Below are positions 44,913-53,887 of a DNA stretch of 63,590 nucleotides, one piece after another. The stretch comes from an uncultured Ruminococcus sp. (GTDB lineage Bacteria > Bacillota > Clostridia > Oscillospirales > Ruminococcaceae): NCBI RefSeq assembly GCF_946415235.1, contig NZ_CAMKRR010000010.1, positions 1 to 63,590 of the forward strand, in the 5' to 3' direction. A program made the translations under genes and the position numbers. Every line of letters starts with the position of its first letter. The stretch's first letter is position 1. The notes under the pieces were generated by a model. It was not told the origin of the DNA and did no database searches. It saw only the letters and a list, made by a program, of their open reading frames with translations.

Positions 44913-45887
44913 TTATTCCTGTGAAATTATCTCTTTATAGAATTCAGAGATATCTTTTCTTTTCTCTTTTGTGTACTGGATAGCTGTTCTGGGGTGCTGA
45001 TTGAAAAGACCTGTTAGGAGATACTGGAGATCATATCCCCAGACTACGCCCTCTTCACGGAGCTTATTGATATGCTTTTCGATAAACTGGAATACAGGGT
45101 ATACATTGTATCTGGGATTTTTTAGAAAACCGAGAAGAAGCTCCATTGCACAGTTTCCTGCGCCTCTTCCCATAGCACCGTATGTAGCATCGAGCCAGTC
45201 AACTCCGTCTCCTACAGCTTCGATCGTATTCGCAAAAGCCAGCTGCTGATTGTTATGAGCGTGTATACCAACCTTTTTACCGTATTTTTCAGCTATTTCA
45301 ACGTACAATTCAGCGATCCGTGCCATTTGCTCGGGATAAATCGAGCCGAAGCTGTCAACTATATAGAAAACATCAACAGGGGACTGACCAAGGAGGTCGA
45401 GAGCGACCTTGATATCAGATTCCTGTGCGTTAGAGATAGCCATAATATTGCAGCTTACCTCATAGCCCTTCTTCTTTGCGTCCTCAATCATGTCAATAGC
45501 TGTTGGTATCTGATGTATGTAGGCTGCGACACGAATAAGGTCAACAGGGCTGTTTTCACGTTCAACGATGTCCTGCTTGTAGTTGCATCTTCCCACGTCA
45601 GCCATAATTGCGACTTTGAGATCGGTATGATTATCACCTACGATAGAACGAAGGTAATCATCATCGCAGAACTTACAGGGACCGAATTTATTTACATCAA
45701 ACATCTCTTTATCAGCTCTGTAGCCGAATTCCATGTAATCTACGCCTGCTTTTATGTTTGAAAGATAAAGATCTCTGACAAACTCGTCGCTGAATCTGAA
45801 ATCATTAACAAGGCCTCCGTCACGAAGCGTTGCGTCTACTACCTTAACATCAGATCTGTAATTCATAAGTTTTGAAATTTCCTTCAT
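44913..45887 (-). CDS. HMGL-like (DRE-TIM) aldolase-domain protein
   Basis: 324 residues from the ATG at 45887 (a GTG at 45896 is the alternative). It opens VVDATLRDGGLVND, the DRE-TIM metallolyase signature, with the metal-binding GIHAHNNQQLA in the barrel and a C-terminal 'communication' part. Related to 4-hydroxy-2-oxovalerate aldolase and HMG-CoA lyase, but the pathway genes of 4-hydroxy-2-oxovalerate breakdown are absent. The substrate is unknown. It has a strong promoter of its own. Confidence 0.75.
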   Translation of the reverse strand: MKEISKLMNYRSDVKVVDATLRDGGLVNDFRFSDEFVRDLYLSNIKAGVDYMEFGYRADKEMFDVNKFGPCKFCDDDYLRSIVGDNHTDLKVAIMADVGRCNYKQDIVERENSPVDLIRVAAYIHQIPTAIDMIEDAKKKGYEVSCNIMAISNAQESDIKVALDLLGQSPVDVFYIVDSFGSIYPEQMARIAELYVEIAEKYGKKVGIHAHNNQQLAFANTIEAVGDGVDWLDATYGAMGRGAGNCAMELLLGFLKNPRYNVYPVFQFIEKHINKLREEGVVWGYDLQYLLTGLFNQHPRTAIQYTKEKRKDISEFYKEIISQE

Positions 45888-45957
45888 ACTTCTCACTCTC
45901 TCTTTTTGACTATATCACTTTACACTGTAATACTTTAAAGCGATATCCTTTAAATAT

Positions 45958-45986
45958 AGTATAGCACAGTATTCTTCGTTTGTCAA
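45958..45986 (-). promoter_or_regulatory. Promoter of the aldolase-domain gene
   Basis: On the minus strand TTGACA (45986-45981), spacer 17, TATACT (45963-45958). Confidence 0.75.
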
Positions 45987-46030
45987 ACGTTTTCTGAGAT
46001 TTTCCCTATTGCATCAAAATAAAAAAATAA

Positions 46031-46058
46031 AATGAGAATTTATATATAAAATTCCCAT
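46031..46058 (-). terminator. Terminator of the LUD-domain gene
   Basis: Stem AATGGGAATTT / AAATTCTCATT (one mismatch), followed on the minus strand by TTATTTTTTT. Confidence 0.75.
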
Positions 46059-46082
46059 TTGTTCAATATATATTATTTTGGC

Positions 46083-46751
46083 TTAATATCCGAGCTCTTC
46101 ATCTACGATGATAACTTTTATCCTGCCCTTGTGACGCTGATGAGCGGAAATGAGATAATTGCAGCATATCCTTCCATCACCCGAGCAGCCATCGTATATC
46201 TGCCTGTCTGCATTATTAAGTGACACACATTCACCTTTTTCCTTGCAGTATGTAGCACAGTCAAGGCGAACACAGTTGGGCGGAGCAGCCTCACGTTTAA
46301 CTCTGATCTCAGCCTCATTCAGATCCTTTACGATCTTATTATATCCTGCAATGATAATGACTGACTTTGGACCGAAGGCTATAGCAGCAATTCTGTTGCT
46401 GTTTCCGTCAACATTGTAAAGAACTCCGTCCTCGGTTATTGCGTTGGAGCTTGATATATATACATCTGCTGAAAAAGCTTTTATATACAGCTCGGCAACT
46501 TCCTCAGGAGTCATTTTTGAGCGGTCAAGGTACTTGTATTTGGTAGAATTCAGCAGCTCTGACAATCCGCACTCTTTCATTGTAACAGTACCGCCGTTGG
46601 TTATAACGTCTCCTTCCTTGATAAGTGATTCAACAATAGGACAGACATCGTCCTTAGTTTTCGCATAGTAGAACTCCATATTGTTTTTGCGAAGATTTTC
46701 ACCTGTCTTATTTATCCTTTTTTCGATTATGGTCTTTTTGTTTTCGTCCAT
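46083..46751 (-). CDS. LUD-domain protein (LutC/YkgG-like) with Cys-rich tail
   Basis: 222 residues from ATG 46751 with GGAG 8 bases upstream. The LUD fold shows in GDVITNGGTVTMKECGL, ADVYISSSNAITEDG and KSVIIIAGYNKIV. The C-terminal third has seven cysteines (CVRLDCATYCKEKGEC ... CSGDGRICC), a pattern that could bind iron-sulfur or another metal. LutC proteins act in L-lactate oxidation with LutA and LutB; those are absent, so the role here is not assignable. Confidence 0.8.
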   Translation of the reverse strand: MDENKKTIIEKRINKTGENLRKNNMEFYYAKTKDDVCPIVESLIKEGDVITNGGTVTMKECGLSELLNSTKYKYLDRSKMTPEEVAELYIKAFSADVYISSSNAITEDGVLYNVDGNSNRIAAIAFGPKSVIIIAGYNKIVKDLNEAEIRVKREAAPPNCVRLDCATYCKEKGECVSLNNADRQIYDGCSGDGRICCNYLISAHQRHKGRIKVIIVDEELGY

Positions 46752-46775
46752 TTTACATACTCCATTCATAAAATC

Positions 46776-46803
46776 AATATGCGGGACATAAGCCCCGCAT
46801 ATA
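46776..46803 (-). terminator. Terminator of hpf
   Basis: Stem ATATGCGGG / CCCGCATAT followed on the minus strand by a T-rich run, between hpf and the LUD gene. Confidence 0.7.
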
Positions 46804-46813
46804 TTAATTGCAA

Positions 46814-47341
46814 TTAATCGTTGTCAGGTTCAAGAACCGCATAGTTACCGTCGTCACGCTTATAAACAACATTTATAAGACCTGATTCGGCATTTGTGAA
46901 CATAAAGAACTCGTGATCGAGAAGATTCATCTGAAGAATAGCTTCATCAATATCCATGGGCCTCATCTTGAACTTCTTGTGCTTGATGACCTCATAATCA
47001 ACGGTATCGGGAACAGGATAAGCGAAGGCTTCCTTGAAGGCAGCGTCCTTAAGCTTTTTCTCAACCTTAGTCTTATTCTTTCTTATCTGCCTGATTATCT
47101 TGTCGATTGCGTCGTCAAGAGCAACATATTTGTCCTCGGCAGAACGCTCTGCGCGGAATATTATACTATTATATTTAACAGTAAGCTCAAGAATTATCTG
47201 TGTCTTTATCTCTGAAATTACAATCTTAGCATCAGCTTCCTCTCCAAAAAATTTTCCGAGACGTGAATCGATCCTCTTCGCTGCGTACTCAGTAAAGTTA
47301 GTAGGTATCTGCATTTTCTTAGCTGTGATAGTTGTTTTCAT
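46814..47341 (-). CDS. hpf: Ribosome hibernation-promoting factor, long form
   Basis: 175 residues. The N-terminal HPF/YfiA domain (1-100, RIDSRLGKFF, then ALDDAIDKIIRQIRKNK) is followed by a linker and the C-terminal dimerisation domain (KKFKMRPMDIDEAILQMNLLDHEFFMFTNAES). Long HPF dimerises 70S ribosomes into inactive 100S particles in stationary phase. AGGAGG ribosome site and a TTGTAA-17-TATAAT promoter upstream. Confidence 0.95.
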   Translation of the reverse strand: MKTTITAKKMQIPTNFTEYAAKRIDSRLGKFFGEEADAKIVISEIKTQIILELTVKYNSIIFRAERSAEDKYVALDDAIDKIIRQIRKNKTKVEKKLKDAAFKEAFAYPVPDTVDYEVIKHKKFKMRPMDIDEAILQMNLLDHEFFMFTNAESGLINVVYKRDDGNYAVLEPDND

Positions 47342-47394
47342 ATTGGTCCTCCTTTTATAGCTTTGCGAGATGCAAAACTGTTCTTTATGGTTAT

Positions 47395-47423
47395 ATTATA
47401 CCATAAAGGAAGCTGAATTACAA
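47395..47423 (-). promoter_or_regulatory. Promoter of hpf
   Basis: On the minus strand TTGTAA (47423-47418), 17 bases, TATAAT (47400-47395). Confidence 0.75.
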
Positions 47424-47486
47424 GGGAATTTTGTTAATTTCGTTTGAAATGCACAAAGTAAATGGTATAATTTGTTTAATCTGACA

Positions 47487-48848
47487 TCAGAAATCGTTTT
47501 TTAAATTATCAAGAAGCACCTGTGCTATCTGCTCTGTTGTGAGGTAGCCGCTGTCTTTATTCTCGATAAGGATCGCGAAAGCGACAGGGAAAGACGGATC
47601 ATCCACAAAGCCTACAAGCAGTGAATTTTCCTTCATGCCCTCATCTACCTGGGCCGTTCCGCTCTTTACTCCGACTTTATAGCCGCTGATAAGGTAGGTA
47701 TACCTGTCTGCACCGTTTGTGAGCATTATCTGCTTTACCGCCTCGGCAGTATTCTCCGAGAAAAGCCTGTCGCTGAATGATGCGGAAGCCTTTTCCTTGA
47801 TTTTTCCGTTGGTATCGGTAATATGATCTATAAGGTAAGGCATTGTCATTTTGCCTGTACCGTTAGCTATCGCACTCTGCCACATCATGAGCTGTATCGG
47901 GCTTACAAGGGTATCTCCCTGACCTATACAGCCCCATTGTGTTCTGAATTCATAAGGATCATTAAGGGTAGTCGATGCGGTTTCACATTGTATGCCGTTT
48001 ATATCGATATACGACATTTCTTCACCGTTTAATGCGTATCCGAGCTTTGAGTACTGCTTTTTCACCTTTTCAAGCGGCATATCCGCATCTTCAACAAGCT
48101 GTGCAAAGAAGGGATTACAGCTGTTCTCAAAGGCTTCCTGTATATTCTGAGCACCGTGGCCGTATGGATTATGACAGTCAATGAATGCGCCTGACCTGTT
48201 CTGATATTTTCCCGAACAGCTGTAGTTTTTTGAGTAAAGCTGATCTGTCCCCATTATTTCAAGTGCAGAAATAACAGTTGAGACCTTTTGCGTTGAGCCG
48301 GGGACAGTTCCAAACATATTTTTTGACAAGAGCGTTCCTGATTTAAATAAGCCAACATCATCATACCCCTTTGTAACGTCAAGAGAAGGAAGACTCACAC
48401 ATACGAGCAGTTCGCCAGTTTTATAGTTGTATGCCGAAACGCAGCCTTCCATATAGCCATATGCATTATATACAGCTCTGTTTGCATTATGGTCGAGCGT
48501 GGTATATATTGCTGCCTTTCCACCGCTGGGAACAAGACCGTCGCTGAAGCTGTAATTGTTTATTTTCTCAAGATTTCGCGCAACAAGAGTATTGACCATC
48601 TGTCCCTTGTCGTCGCCGATAAGGTTGCCTACATCCAGAAAATGGTTGTCGGGGTATGAACCTGTACCTGTTCCGTCGAAGAGCACATCTCCCGAACGGT
48701 CATAAACATATCCAAGCTGATGCACGTCTGAATTCAACATGTAAAAAGAAGATTCATGCACGAGTTTAACGACAAGGAGAGCCATGCCTATAATAAAAAG
48801 AAGGATTACAGCACTTATTATACGCTGTGTTCGTTTTATACTTTTCAT
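47487..48848 (-). CDS. Class B penicillin-binding protein (transpeptidase)
   Basis: 453 residues from ATG 48848, with GGAGG 8 bases upstream; it overlaps the ftsW stop by 4 bases. One N-terminal membrane helix (about 10-32) is followed by a short dimerisation part. The three active-site motifs are intact: SxxK (S-T-Q-K in VPGSTQK), SxN (SCN) and KSG. No PASTA domains. It makes cross-links in septal or elongation peptidoglycan together with the adjacent SEDS glycosyltransferase. Shorter than typical PBP2b or FtsI. Confidence 0.9.
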   Translation of the reverse strand: MKSIKRTQRIISAVILLFIIGMALLVVKLVHESSFYMLNSDVHQLGYVYDRSGDVLFDGTGTGSYPDNHFLDVGNLIGDDKGQMVNTLVARNLEKINNYSFSDGLVPSGGKAAIYTTLDHNANRAVYNAYGYMEGCVSAYNYKTGELLVCVSLPSLDVTKGYDDVGLFKSGTLLSKNMFGTVPGSTQKVSTVISALEIMGTDQLYSKNYSCSGKYQNRSGAFIDCHNPYGHGAQNIQEAFENSCNPFFAQLVEDADMPLEKVKKQYSKLGYALNGEEMSYIDINGIQCETASTTLNDPYEFRTQWGCIGQGDTLVSPIQLMMWQSAIANGTGKMTMPYLIDHITDTNGKIKEKASASFSDRLFSENTAEAVKQIMLTNGADRYTYLISGYKVGVKSGTAQVDEGMKENSLLVGFVDDPSFPVAFAILIENKDSGYLTTEQIAQVLLDNLKNDF

Positions 48849-50146
48849 TCCTGCCACCTCCATGCGGGTACTGATGGCTCCTGTTTCTTATGTTTAGGCT
48901 CAATAAATGAGGGAGACTGCGTTGCCATCAGCATACCGACCATAAATCCGCTTACCATAAGGGAGCTTCCTCCCGATGAAAGGAAGGGGATAGTTACGCC
49001 CGTAAAAGGTATAAGATTGCATGAACCGAAAATATTAAGAGCCATTTGAATGATAAAAGCCGCACATATGCAGGCAGATATCGTACCGTGGTAATATGAC
49101 CTTGCAGGATTGATAAGAGGTATTGCGGTAATGATTATAATTGCAAGAACAGCCATAAGTGCGAAAAGAAGTCCCCATTCTTCGCTGATAGTTGCAAAAA
49201 CTATATCATTGTCATAAGCAAAAATGTTTGAAAGGAAGCCCTTTCCGGGACCAAGTCCGAGCCAGCCGCCGTTTGCAATGGCAATAAGTGCCTTTGACTG
49301 CTGATAGCCGTCGCCTGTTTTGTCGCTCCAGATATCAACGTGAAGTCTGTGCTGTACATAATCGGGAGCATACTTGAGTCCGATGAGAACAAACACGATT
49401 ATTATACCGATAACCGCAAGAAGCTTCTTTTTCGAGAATTTAGCCTTAGGGTAACATATCCTAAGAAGAAAACCTACAGAGAAAATACCGAGAAAAGTAG
49501 GTAAGCTTCCGTAATCGTGGGATTTTACCTGTACAAGGCATATTGCCGCAGTAAGTACAAGAAGAGTGATGTTCTCATATACCACGTTCATAAAGAGTAT
49601 CTTATGCTTTTTCTGCTGATCCTCAATTGAGGTTGCACAGGCAAGCACAAACAGGGGCTTTATGAATTCTGATGGCTGTATGGTGAACTTTCCGATATAT
49701 ATCCACATATCCTTTTTGATCAGCGTTACCATGAGCGTAATCAGAAGAATGACAGCAGTCAGTCCGTAAATAAGCTTTTTCCTGCTGTGAAGCAGTTTAT
49801 GGTTCCTGCATATTACAAATCCTGCCTTGCAGGAAACTATACAGGCTATACAGGTTATCAGATGCTTTGCGTTGAAACCGACTTCTCCGAAGCAGGATTG
49901 GAATATAAAGCTAATATTAAGTATAAGTATAAGCAGGAAATCAAGAGCATATGTAGTCTGCTTAAAGAAAAGAATAACAGCAAAGTATGCGATATCAATT
50001 ATGATTACAGCAGCCCCAAGGACAACAACGTCGCGGGCATCCTTGTAATTGCCATTTATATAAACATTGAAAAGCATTGCAATGTGCGCTATCAGAACAA
50101 AGAAACTCGAAAAACCAAATGCAATGGGATTAGCGTACACGTTCAT
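48845..50146 (-). CDS. ftsW: SEDS-family peptidoglycan polymerase (FtsW/RodA/SpoVE)
   Basis: 433 residues with about ten membrane segments. SEDS motifs are seen in TIQPSEFIKP, DYGSLPTFLGIF and the late IPFTGVTIPFLSSGGSSLM. It polymerises lipid II and works with the class B PBP encoded next. The ATG at 50146 is only one base from a GGGGG run; a GTG at 50140 is better spaced, so the true start is uncertain by two residues. Overlaps the FHA gene by 17 bases. Whether it acts in division or elongation is not decidable here. Confidence 0.9.
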   Translation of the reverse strand: MNVYANPIAFGFSSFFVLIAHIAMLFNVYINGNYKDARDVVVLGAAVIIIDIAYFAVILFFKQTTYALDFLLILILNISFIFQSCFGEVGFNAKHLITCIACIVSCKAGFVICRNHKLLHSRKKLIYGLTAVILLITLMVTLIKKDMWIYIGKFTIQPSEFIKPLFVLACATSIEDQQKKHKILFMNVVYENITLLVLTAAICLVQVKSHDYGSLPTFLGIFSVGFLLRICYPKAKFSKKKLLAVIGIIIVFVLIGLKYAPDYVQHRLHVDIWSDKTGDGYQQSKALIAIANGGWLGLGPGKGFLSNIFAYDNDIVFATISEEWGLLFALMAVLAIIIITAIPLINPARSYYHGTISACICAAFIIQMALNIFGSCNLIPFTGVTIPFLSSGGSSLMVSGFMVGMLMATQSPSFIEPKHKKQEPSVPAWRWQE

Positions 50147-50549
50147 GCCCCCTTTTTCTGAAAATTAGTCGTCGGTTTCCGAGAGTTATAACGTCGTTTT
50201 CGTTAAGAACAGCCTCTTTTACCATGCTTCCATTGATAAACAGACCTGATTTTGAACCCATATCCTTTATGGTCCATTTCCCTTCGGAAACAGTGAGGAT
50301 AGCATGATATCTTGAAACCGAAAGATCGGGCAGGCGTATATCCGCAGATGCATGACGTCCAATAAGGACTTCATCGCAGCCGAGCTGATATGTCATGCCT
50401 TGCTCGGCAAGCTCCATATCCATTGATATCTCTGACCATTTTTTGCCTGCTGATTTTTTCTCACGATAGGCTGTTATGAGTACAACAAGAACACACAGAT
50501 CAAGAGCTGCGGCAGCAATAATACATAAAACAATATTGACTGAATCCAT
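50130..50549 (-). CDS. Membrane-anchored FHA-domain protein
   Basis: 139 residues from ATG 50549 (GAAGGTG upstream). An N-terminal membrane helix (about 3-24) precedes a forkhead-associated domain with the phosphothreonine-binding motif GRHASADIRL ... SVSRYHA and NG near the end. FHA proteins read Ser/Thr phosphorylation; in Actinobacteria FhaB, RodA and PbpA are clustered with PknA/PknB kinases. Here no kinase is adjacent, so the partner kinase must be elsewhere. Confidence 0.85.
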   Translation of the reverse strand: MDSVNIVLCIIAAAALDLCVLVVLITAYREKKSAGKKWSEISMDMELAEQGMTYQLGCDEVLIGRHASADIRLPDLSVSRYHAILTVSEGKWTIKDMGSKSGLFINGSMVKEAVLNENDVITLGNRRLIFRKRGHERVR

Positions 50550-50591
50550 AAAGCACCTTCTTTTGTTGAAAGTAATTTTTTTCAATAAAAA

Positions 50592-50614
50592 TCCCGAAGA
50601 AGAGCTCTTCGGGA
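50592..50614 (-). terminator. Terminator of ftsH
   Basis: Stem TCCCGAAGA / TCTTCGGGA around a short GC loop; TTTTTA follows on the minus strand, 8 bases past the ftsH stop. Confidence 0.85.
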
Positions 50615-50621
50615 CATTATA

Positions 50622-52529
50622 TTATTCTTCTGTAGGTTCTTCCGCAGGAGCTTCCGCTGTTTTTTCATCCTCAAAAGGATCGGTGAGAAGAATATCCTCT
50701 GACATTTCTCCGCTCATAAGCTTTTCAAAGTCATCTCCGTCGATCTTTTCAAATTTAAGGAGATACTTTGCAAGGAAATGCATCTTATCTTCGTTAGCTT
50801 TGAGAAGTATTGTACAGTCGTTATAAGCCTTTTCGATGATAGCTCTTACCTCTTCATCTATCTGAGCGGCAACAGCCTCACTGTAATTTCTTGTATGCCC
50901 GTAATCCTTGCCAAGGAACACCTCATCGCTCTCAGAGCCGTATACAACAGTACCTATCTTCTTTGAGAAGCCGTACTTTGTGACCATATTCCTTGCAGTT
51001 GAAGTTGCACGTTCTATATCATTTGAAGCGCCTGTGCAGATGTCGTCAATAAAGAGCTCTTCAGCGACACGTCCGCCCAGAAGCATTATGATGCTCTCAC
51101 GCATCTGATTGCGTGAAACGTGCCTGTCATCGTTATCGGGTCTTGTAACGGTAAGTCCCGCAGCCATACCACGCTGAATGATAGTGACCTGATGTACCTT
51201 ATCCTGAGTTTTGAGGTTATATGCCGCAACAGCATGACCTGCCTCATGATAAGCTGTTACGAGCTTATCATGTTCGGTAACAATACGTGACTTCTTTTCA
51301 GGACCTGCAATGACCTTCATTGTAGCTTCTTCGATATCTGCCTCGGTAACTGCAAGACGATTGTTTCTTGCAGCAAGGAGAGCAGCTTCGTTCAGTACAT
51401 TTTCAAGATCCGCACCTGTAAAGCCCTGAGTTGTCTTAGCTATGACCTTAAGGTCTACATCGGGTCCGAGAGATTTATTCTTTGCATGAACGCGAAGTAT
51501 CTCCTCACGTCCCTTTACATCAGGATATCCGACAACGATCTGACGGTCGAAACGGCCCGGTCTGAGAAGCGCGGGATCAAGGATATCACGTCTGTTGGTA
51601 GCAGCAATGACTATTACGCTGTCATTGCCCGTAAAACCGTCCATTTCAACAAGCAGCTGGTTGAGGGTCTGTTCACGTTCATCGTGTCCGCCGCCGAGAC
51701 CTGCACCTCTGTGACGTCCCACTGCGTCTATCTCATCAATGAAGATTATTGCGGGAGCGTGTTTCTTGGCCTGTTCAAAAAGGTCTCTTACACGTGAAGC
51801 TCCGACACCGACGAACATTTCAACGAAATCCGAACCCGAGATAGGGAAGAAAGGACATCCTGCCTCACCTGCAACTGCACGTGCGAGAAGAGTTTTACCT
51901 GTACCGGGAGGTCCGAGAAGAAGAACGCCCTTGGGGACTTTAGCACCGAGCTCTGTATACTTTCTCGGATTTTTGAGGTAATCAACAATCTCGATAAGCT
52001 CCTGTTTCTCTTCATCAGCTCCGGCAACGTCTTTAAATGTTGCCTTACGGGCACTTGCACCGTTTTTAAGGTTGGCTTTTCCGAATGTAGCGTACTTACT
52101 GCCGCCGCCGTTCTGCTTCATGATGAAGTAGAGTATGGAAATCCCGAGAAGAACGGTCAGTATAACAGGAATAAGCGAATAAATCCATGTCCTGTCGGTG
52201 ATCTTGATATAATCCTGTTCAAGGGGCTTGTCGTGTCTTTCATTATATTCCTTGCGGTAATTTTCCGTATCACTAAGGAATATATTGACATTCGGAACAT
52301 TGTAGTGCTTTTCTTCCTCACTGTCTTCAAGTCTGTAAGTAAGCTCACCTGTGCCGAGATCAAGCTCGTAATATGCAACCTTATAGTCGTCAAACAGACT
52401 GATTATTTCGGTATATTCAGTCCTTTCAGCGTTCTGATTAAGCTTTGAGCTGATAAAGACCAGCATAAATACAGCAATTCCAACGATAAGCAGGTAGGTA
52501 AGAACTCCTTTACTCTTTTTTGGTGTCAA
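50622..52529 (-). CDS. ftsH: ATP-dependent zinc metalloprotease FtsH
   Basis: 635 residues, TTG start with GAGAGG upstream. Two membrane helices (about 10-28 and 117-136) flank a periplasm-equivalent domain. AAA+ Walker A GPPGTGKT at 206-213, second region of homology with the [20 protein letters not shown] stretch, and zinc motif HEAGH at 428-432. It degrades membrane and short-lived regulatory proteins. It follows tilS, as in Bacillus, but hpt, which is usually between them, is missing. Confidence 0.97.
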   Translation of the reverse strand: MTPKKSKGVLTYLLIVGIAVFMLVFISSKLNQNAERTEYTEIISLFDDYKVAYYELDLGTGELTYRLEDSEEEKHYNVPNVNIFLSDTENYRKEYNERHDKPLEQDYIKITDRTWIYSLIPVILTVLLGISILYFIMKQNGGGSKYATFGKANLKNGASARKATFKDVAGADEEKQELIEIVDYLKNPRKYTELGAKVPKGVLLLGPPGTGKTLLARAVAGEAGCPFFPISGSDFVEMFVGVGASRVRDLFEQAKKHAPAIIFIDEIDAVGRHRGAGLGGGHDEREQTLNQLLVEMDGFTGNDSVIVIAATNRRDILDPALLRPGRFDRQIVVGYPDVKGREEILRVHAKNKSLGPDVDLKVIAKTTQGFTGADLENVLNEAALLAARNNRLAVTEADIEEATMKVIAGPEKKSRIVTEHDKLVTAYHEAGHAVAAYNLKTQDKVHQVTIIQRGMAAGLTVTRPDNDDRHVSRNQMRESIIMLLGGRVAEELFIDDICTGASNDIERATSTARNMVTKYGFSKKIGTVVYGSESDEVFLGKDYGHTRNYSEAVAAQIDEEVRAIIEKAYNDCTILLKANEDKMHFLAKYLLKFEKIDGDDFEKLMSGEMSEDILLTDPFEDEKTAEAPAEEPTEE

Positions 52530-52546
52530 ATTATCCTCTCCATTCT

Positions 52547-53887
52547 TTATATTCGATTTACAGAAATTTTTAGTAAACGGGCTGTATCCTTATCAGGGGC
52601 AACTCTGTCGGCTATACCGATACCTTCAGCGAATATCGTCCCTTCTTCGTCCTCTATAAAATGCAGAGTACTTCTTTTATCAGCCGCTATCATTTCGTTT
52701 ATCAATTTTTTAACAGAAGAAGTGAAGCTTCTTCCGCAGAGCTTTATTTTGTCACCGTATACTCGGCTTCTGACAATTGCTCTTCCTCTTATTTTATCAT
52801 AATCAAGAAGAAAAAATGTGGATATTTTGTTAACACTTTCATTTTTCTTCAAATTATCACATTCAACAAGTTCGCAAAAAAGGGTACATTCCTCGAAAAT
52901 TTGATTAATCCCCATTTGCAGAGGAACAGAAACAATTTCTGTCGAAACAGGCATGATCTTTTTTAATTCAAGTGTATTATTTGCTCCGATAAGATAAAAA
53001 TTGTCGGAAATATTGATCTTTCCTCCGTTTATAAGGATATTGTCGGTCTCATCGAGCCTGTTATGCGAATAGGGGAGCTTGTTATCCGAAAGAAGTCTTG
53101 AAATAGCTCTTTTCCGAATAACAGGGTCATATTTGTCAAGTCCCGTAAATTTTGTACCGTTAAGGCATTTCATGACAGCTTCATCGACCATTTTTTCGAT
53201 CAGGCTGTTTTCATCGCGTACAACATCTAATGACCTGACGGATGAGTCAATGACCGAAGAATTGATCTCCTGCAAAAGAGGGATGATCTTATGCCTTATT
53301 TTATTCCTTGTATAATCGTCGGACAGATTGGTGCTGTCAGTTACATAAGCCTGTCCTTTGCTTTCAAGATAAGCTTCGATCTCAGTGCGTGTCACGGCAA
53401 GCAGTGGACGAATGATATTTCCTCTCACAGGCGGAACACCTGCAAGTCCCTTTATGCCTGTTCCGCGGGCAAGATTGAGTACAGCAGTCTCAAGAGCGTC
53501 ATTGGCATTATGAGCAGTCGCCATTTTTTTTTCAGCTGTTTTTTCTTTAAAGATCAAGTAACGAAGCTCTCTTGCGGCTTCCTCTACGGAAAGACATTTT
53601 GACCGAGAATAACTCATAACATCACAGGAAGCAGCTGTAAAGGGGATATGGTTTTCGGAACAGAGGGCTTTGCAGAAAAGTTCGTCTCTGTCGCTTTCTT
53701 TGCCTCTGAGACAATGATTTACATGAAGAGCTTCAACAGTGATATTCAGTCTTTCACTGAGTTCCTTCATTATGAGCAGCAAAGCAACGCTGTCAGCGCC
53801 GCCTGAAAGGCCGCATACCACCGTATCGCCGCCGCAAATCATATTATATTTGTTAATGAAATTTAGAACTTTATTTAACATTATCAT
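52547..53887 (-). CDS. tilS: tRNA(Ile)-lysidine synthetase
   Basis: 446 residues. PP-loop [10 protein letters not shown] at residues 29-38, followed by [17 protein letters not shown], and the C-terminal TilS domains including a [19 protein letters not shown] segment. It modifies the wobble cytidine of tRNA(Ile2) CAU to lysidine, an essential step. Its ATG overlaps the dnaB stop (ATGA). Confidence 0.95.
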   Translation of the reverse strand: MIMLNKVLNFINKYNMICGGDTVVCGLSGGADSVALLLIMKELSERLNITVEALHVNHCLRGKESDRDELFCKALCSENHIPFTAASCDVMSYSRSKCLSVEEAARELRYLIFKEKTAEKKMATAHNANDALETAVLNLARGTGIKGLAGVPPVRGNIIRPLLAVTRTEIEAYLESKGQAYVTDSTNLSDDYTRNKIRHKIIPLLQEINSSVIDSSVRSLDVVRDENSLIEKMVDEAVMKCLNGTKFTGLDKYDPVIRKRAISRLLSDNKLPYSHNRLDETDNILINGGKINISDNFYLIGANNTLELKKIMPVSTEIVSVPLQMGINQIFEECTLFCELVECDNLKKNESVNKISTFFLLDYDKIRGRAIVRSRVYGDKIKLCGRSFTSSVKKLINEMIAADKRSTLHFIEDEEGTIFAEGIGIADRVAPDKDTARLLKISVNRI

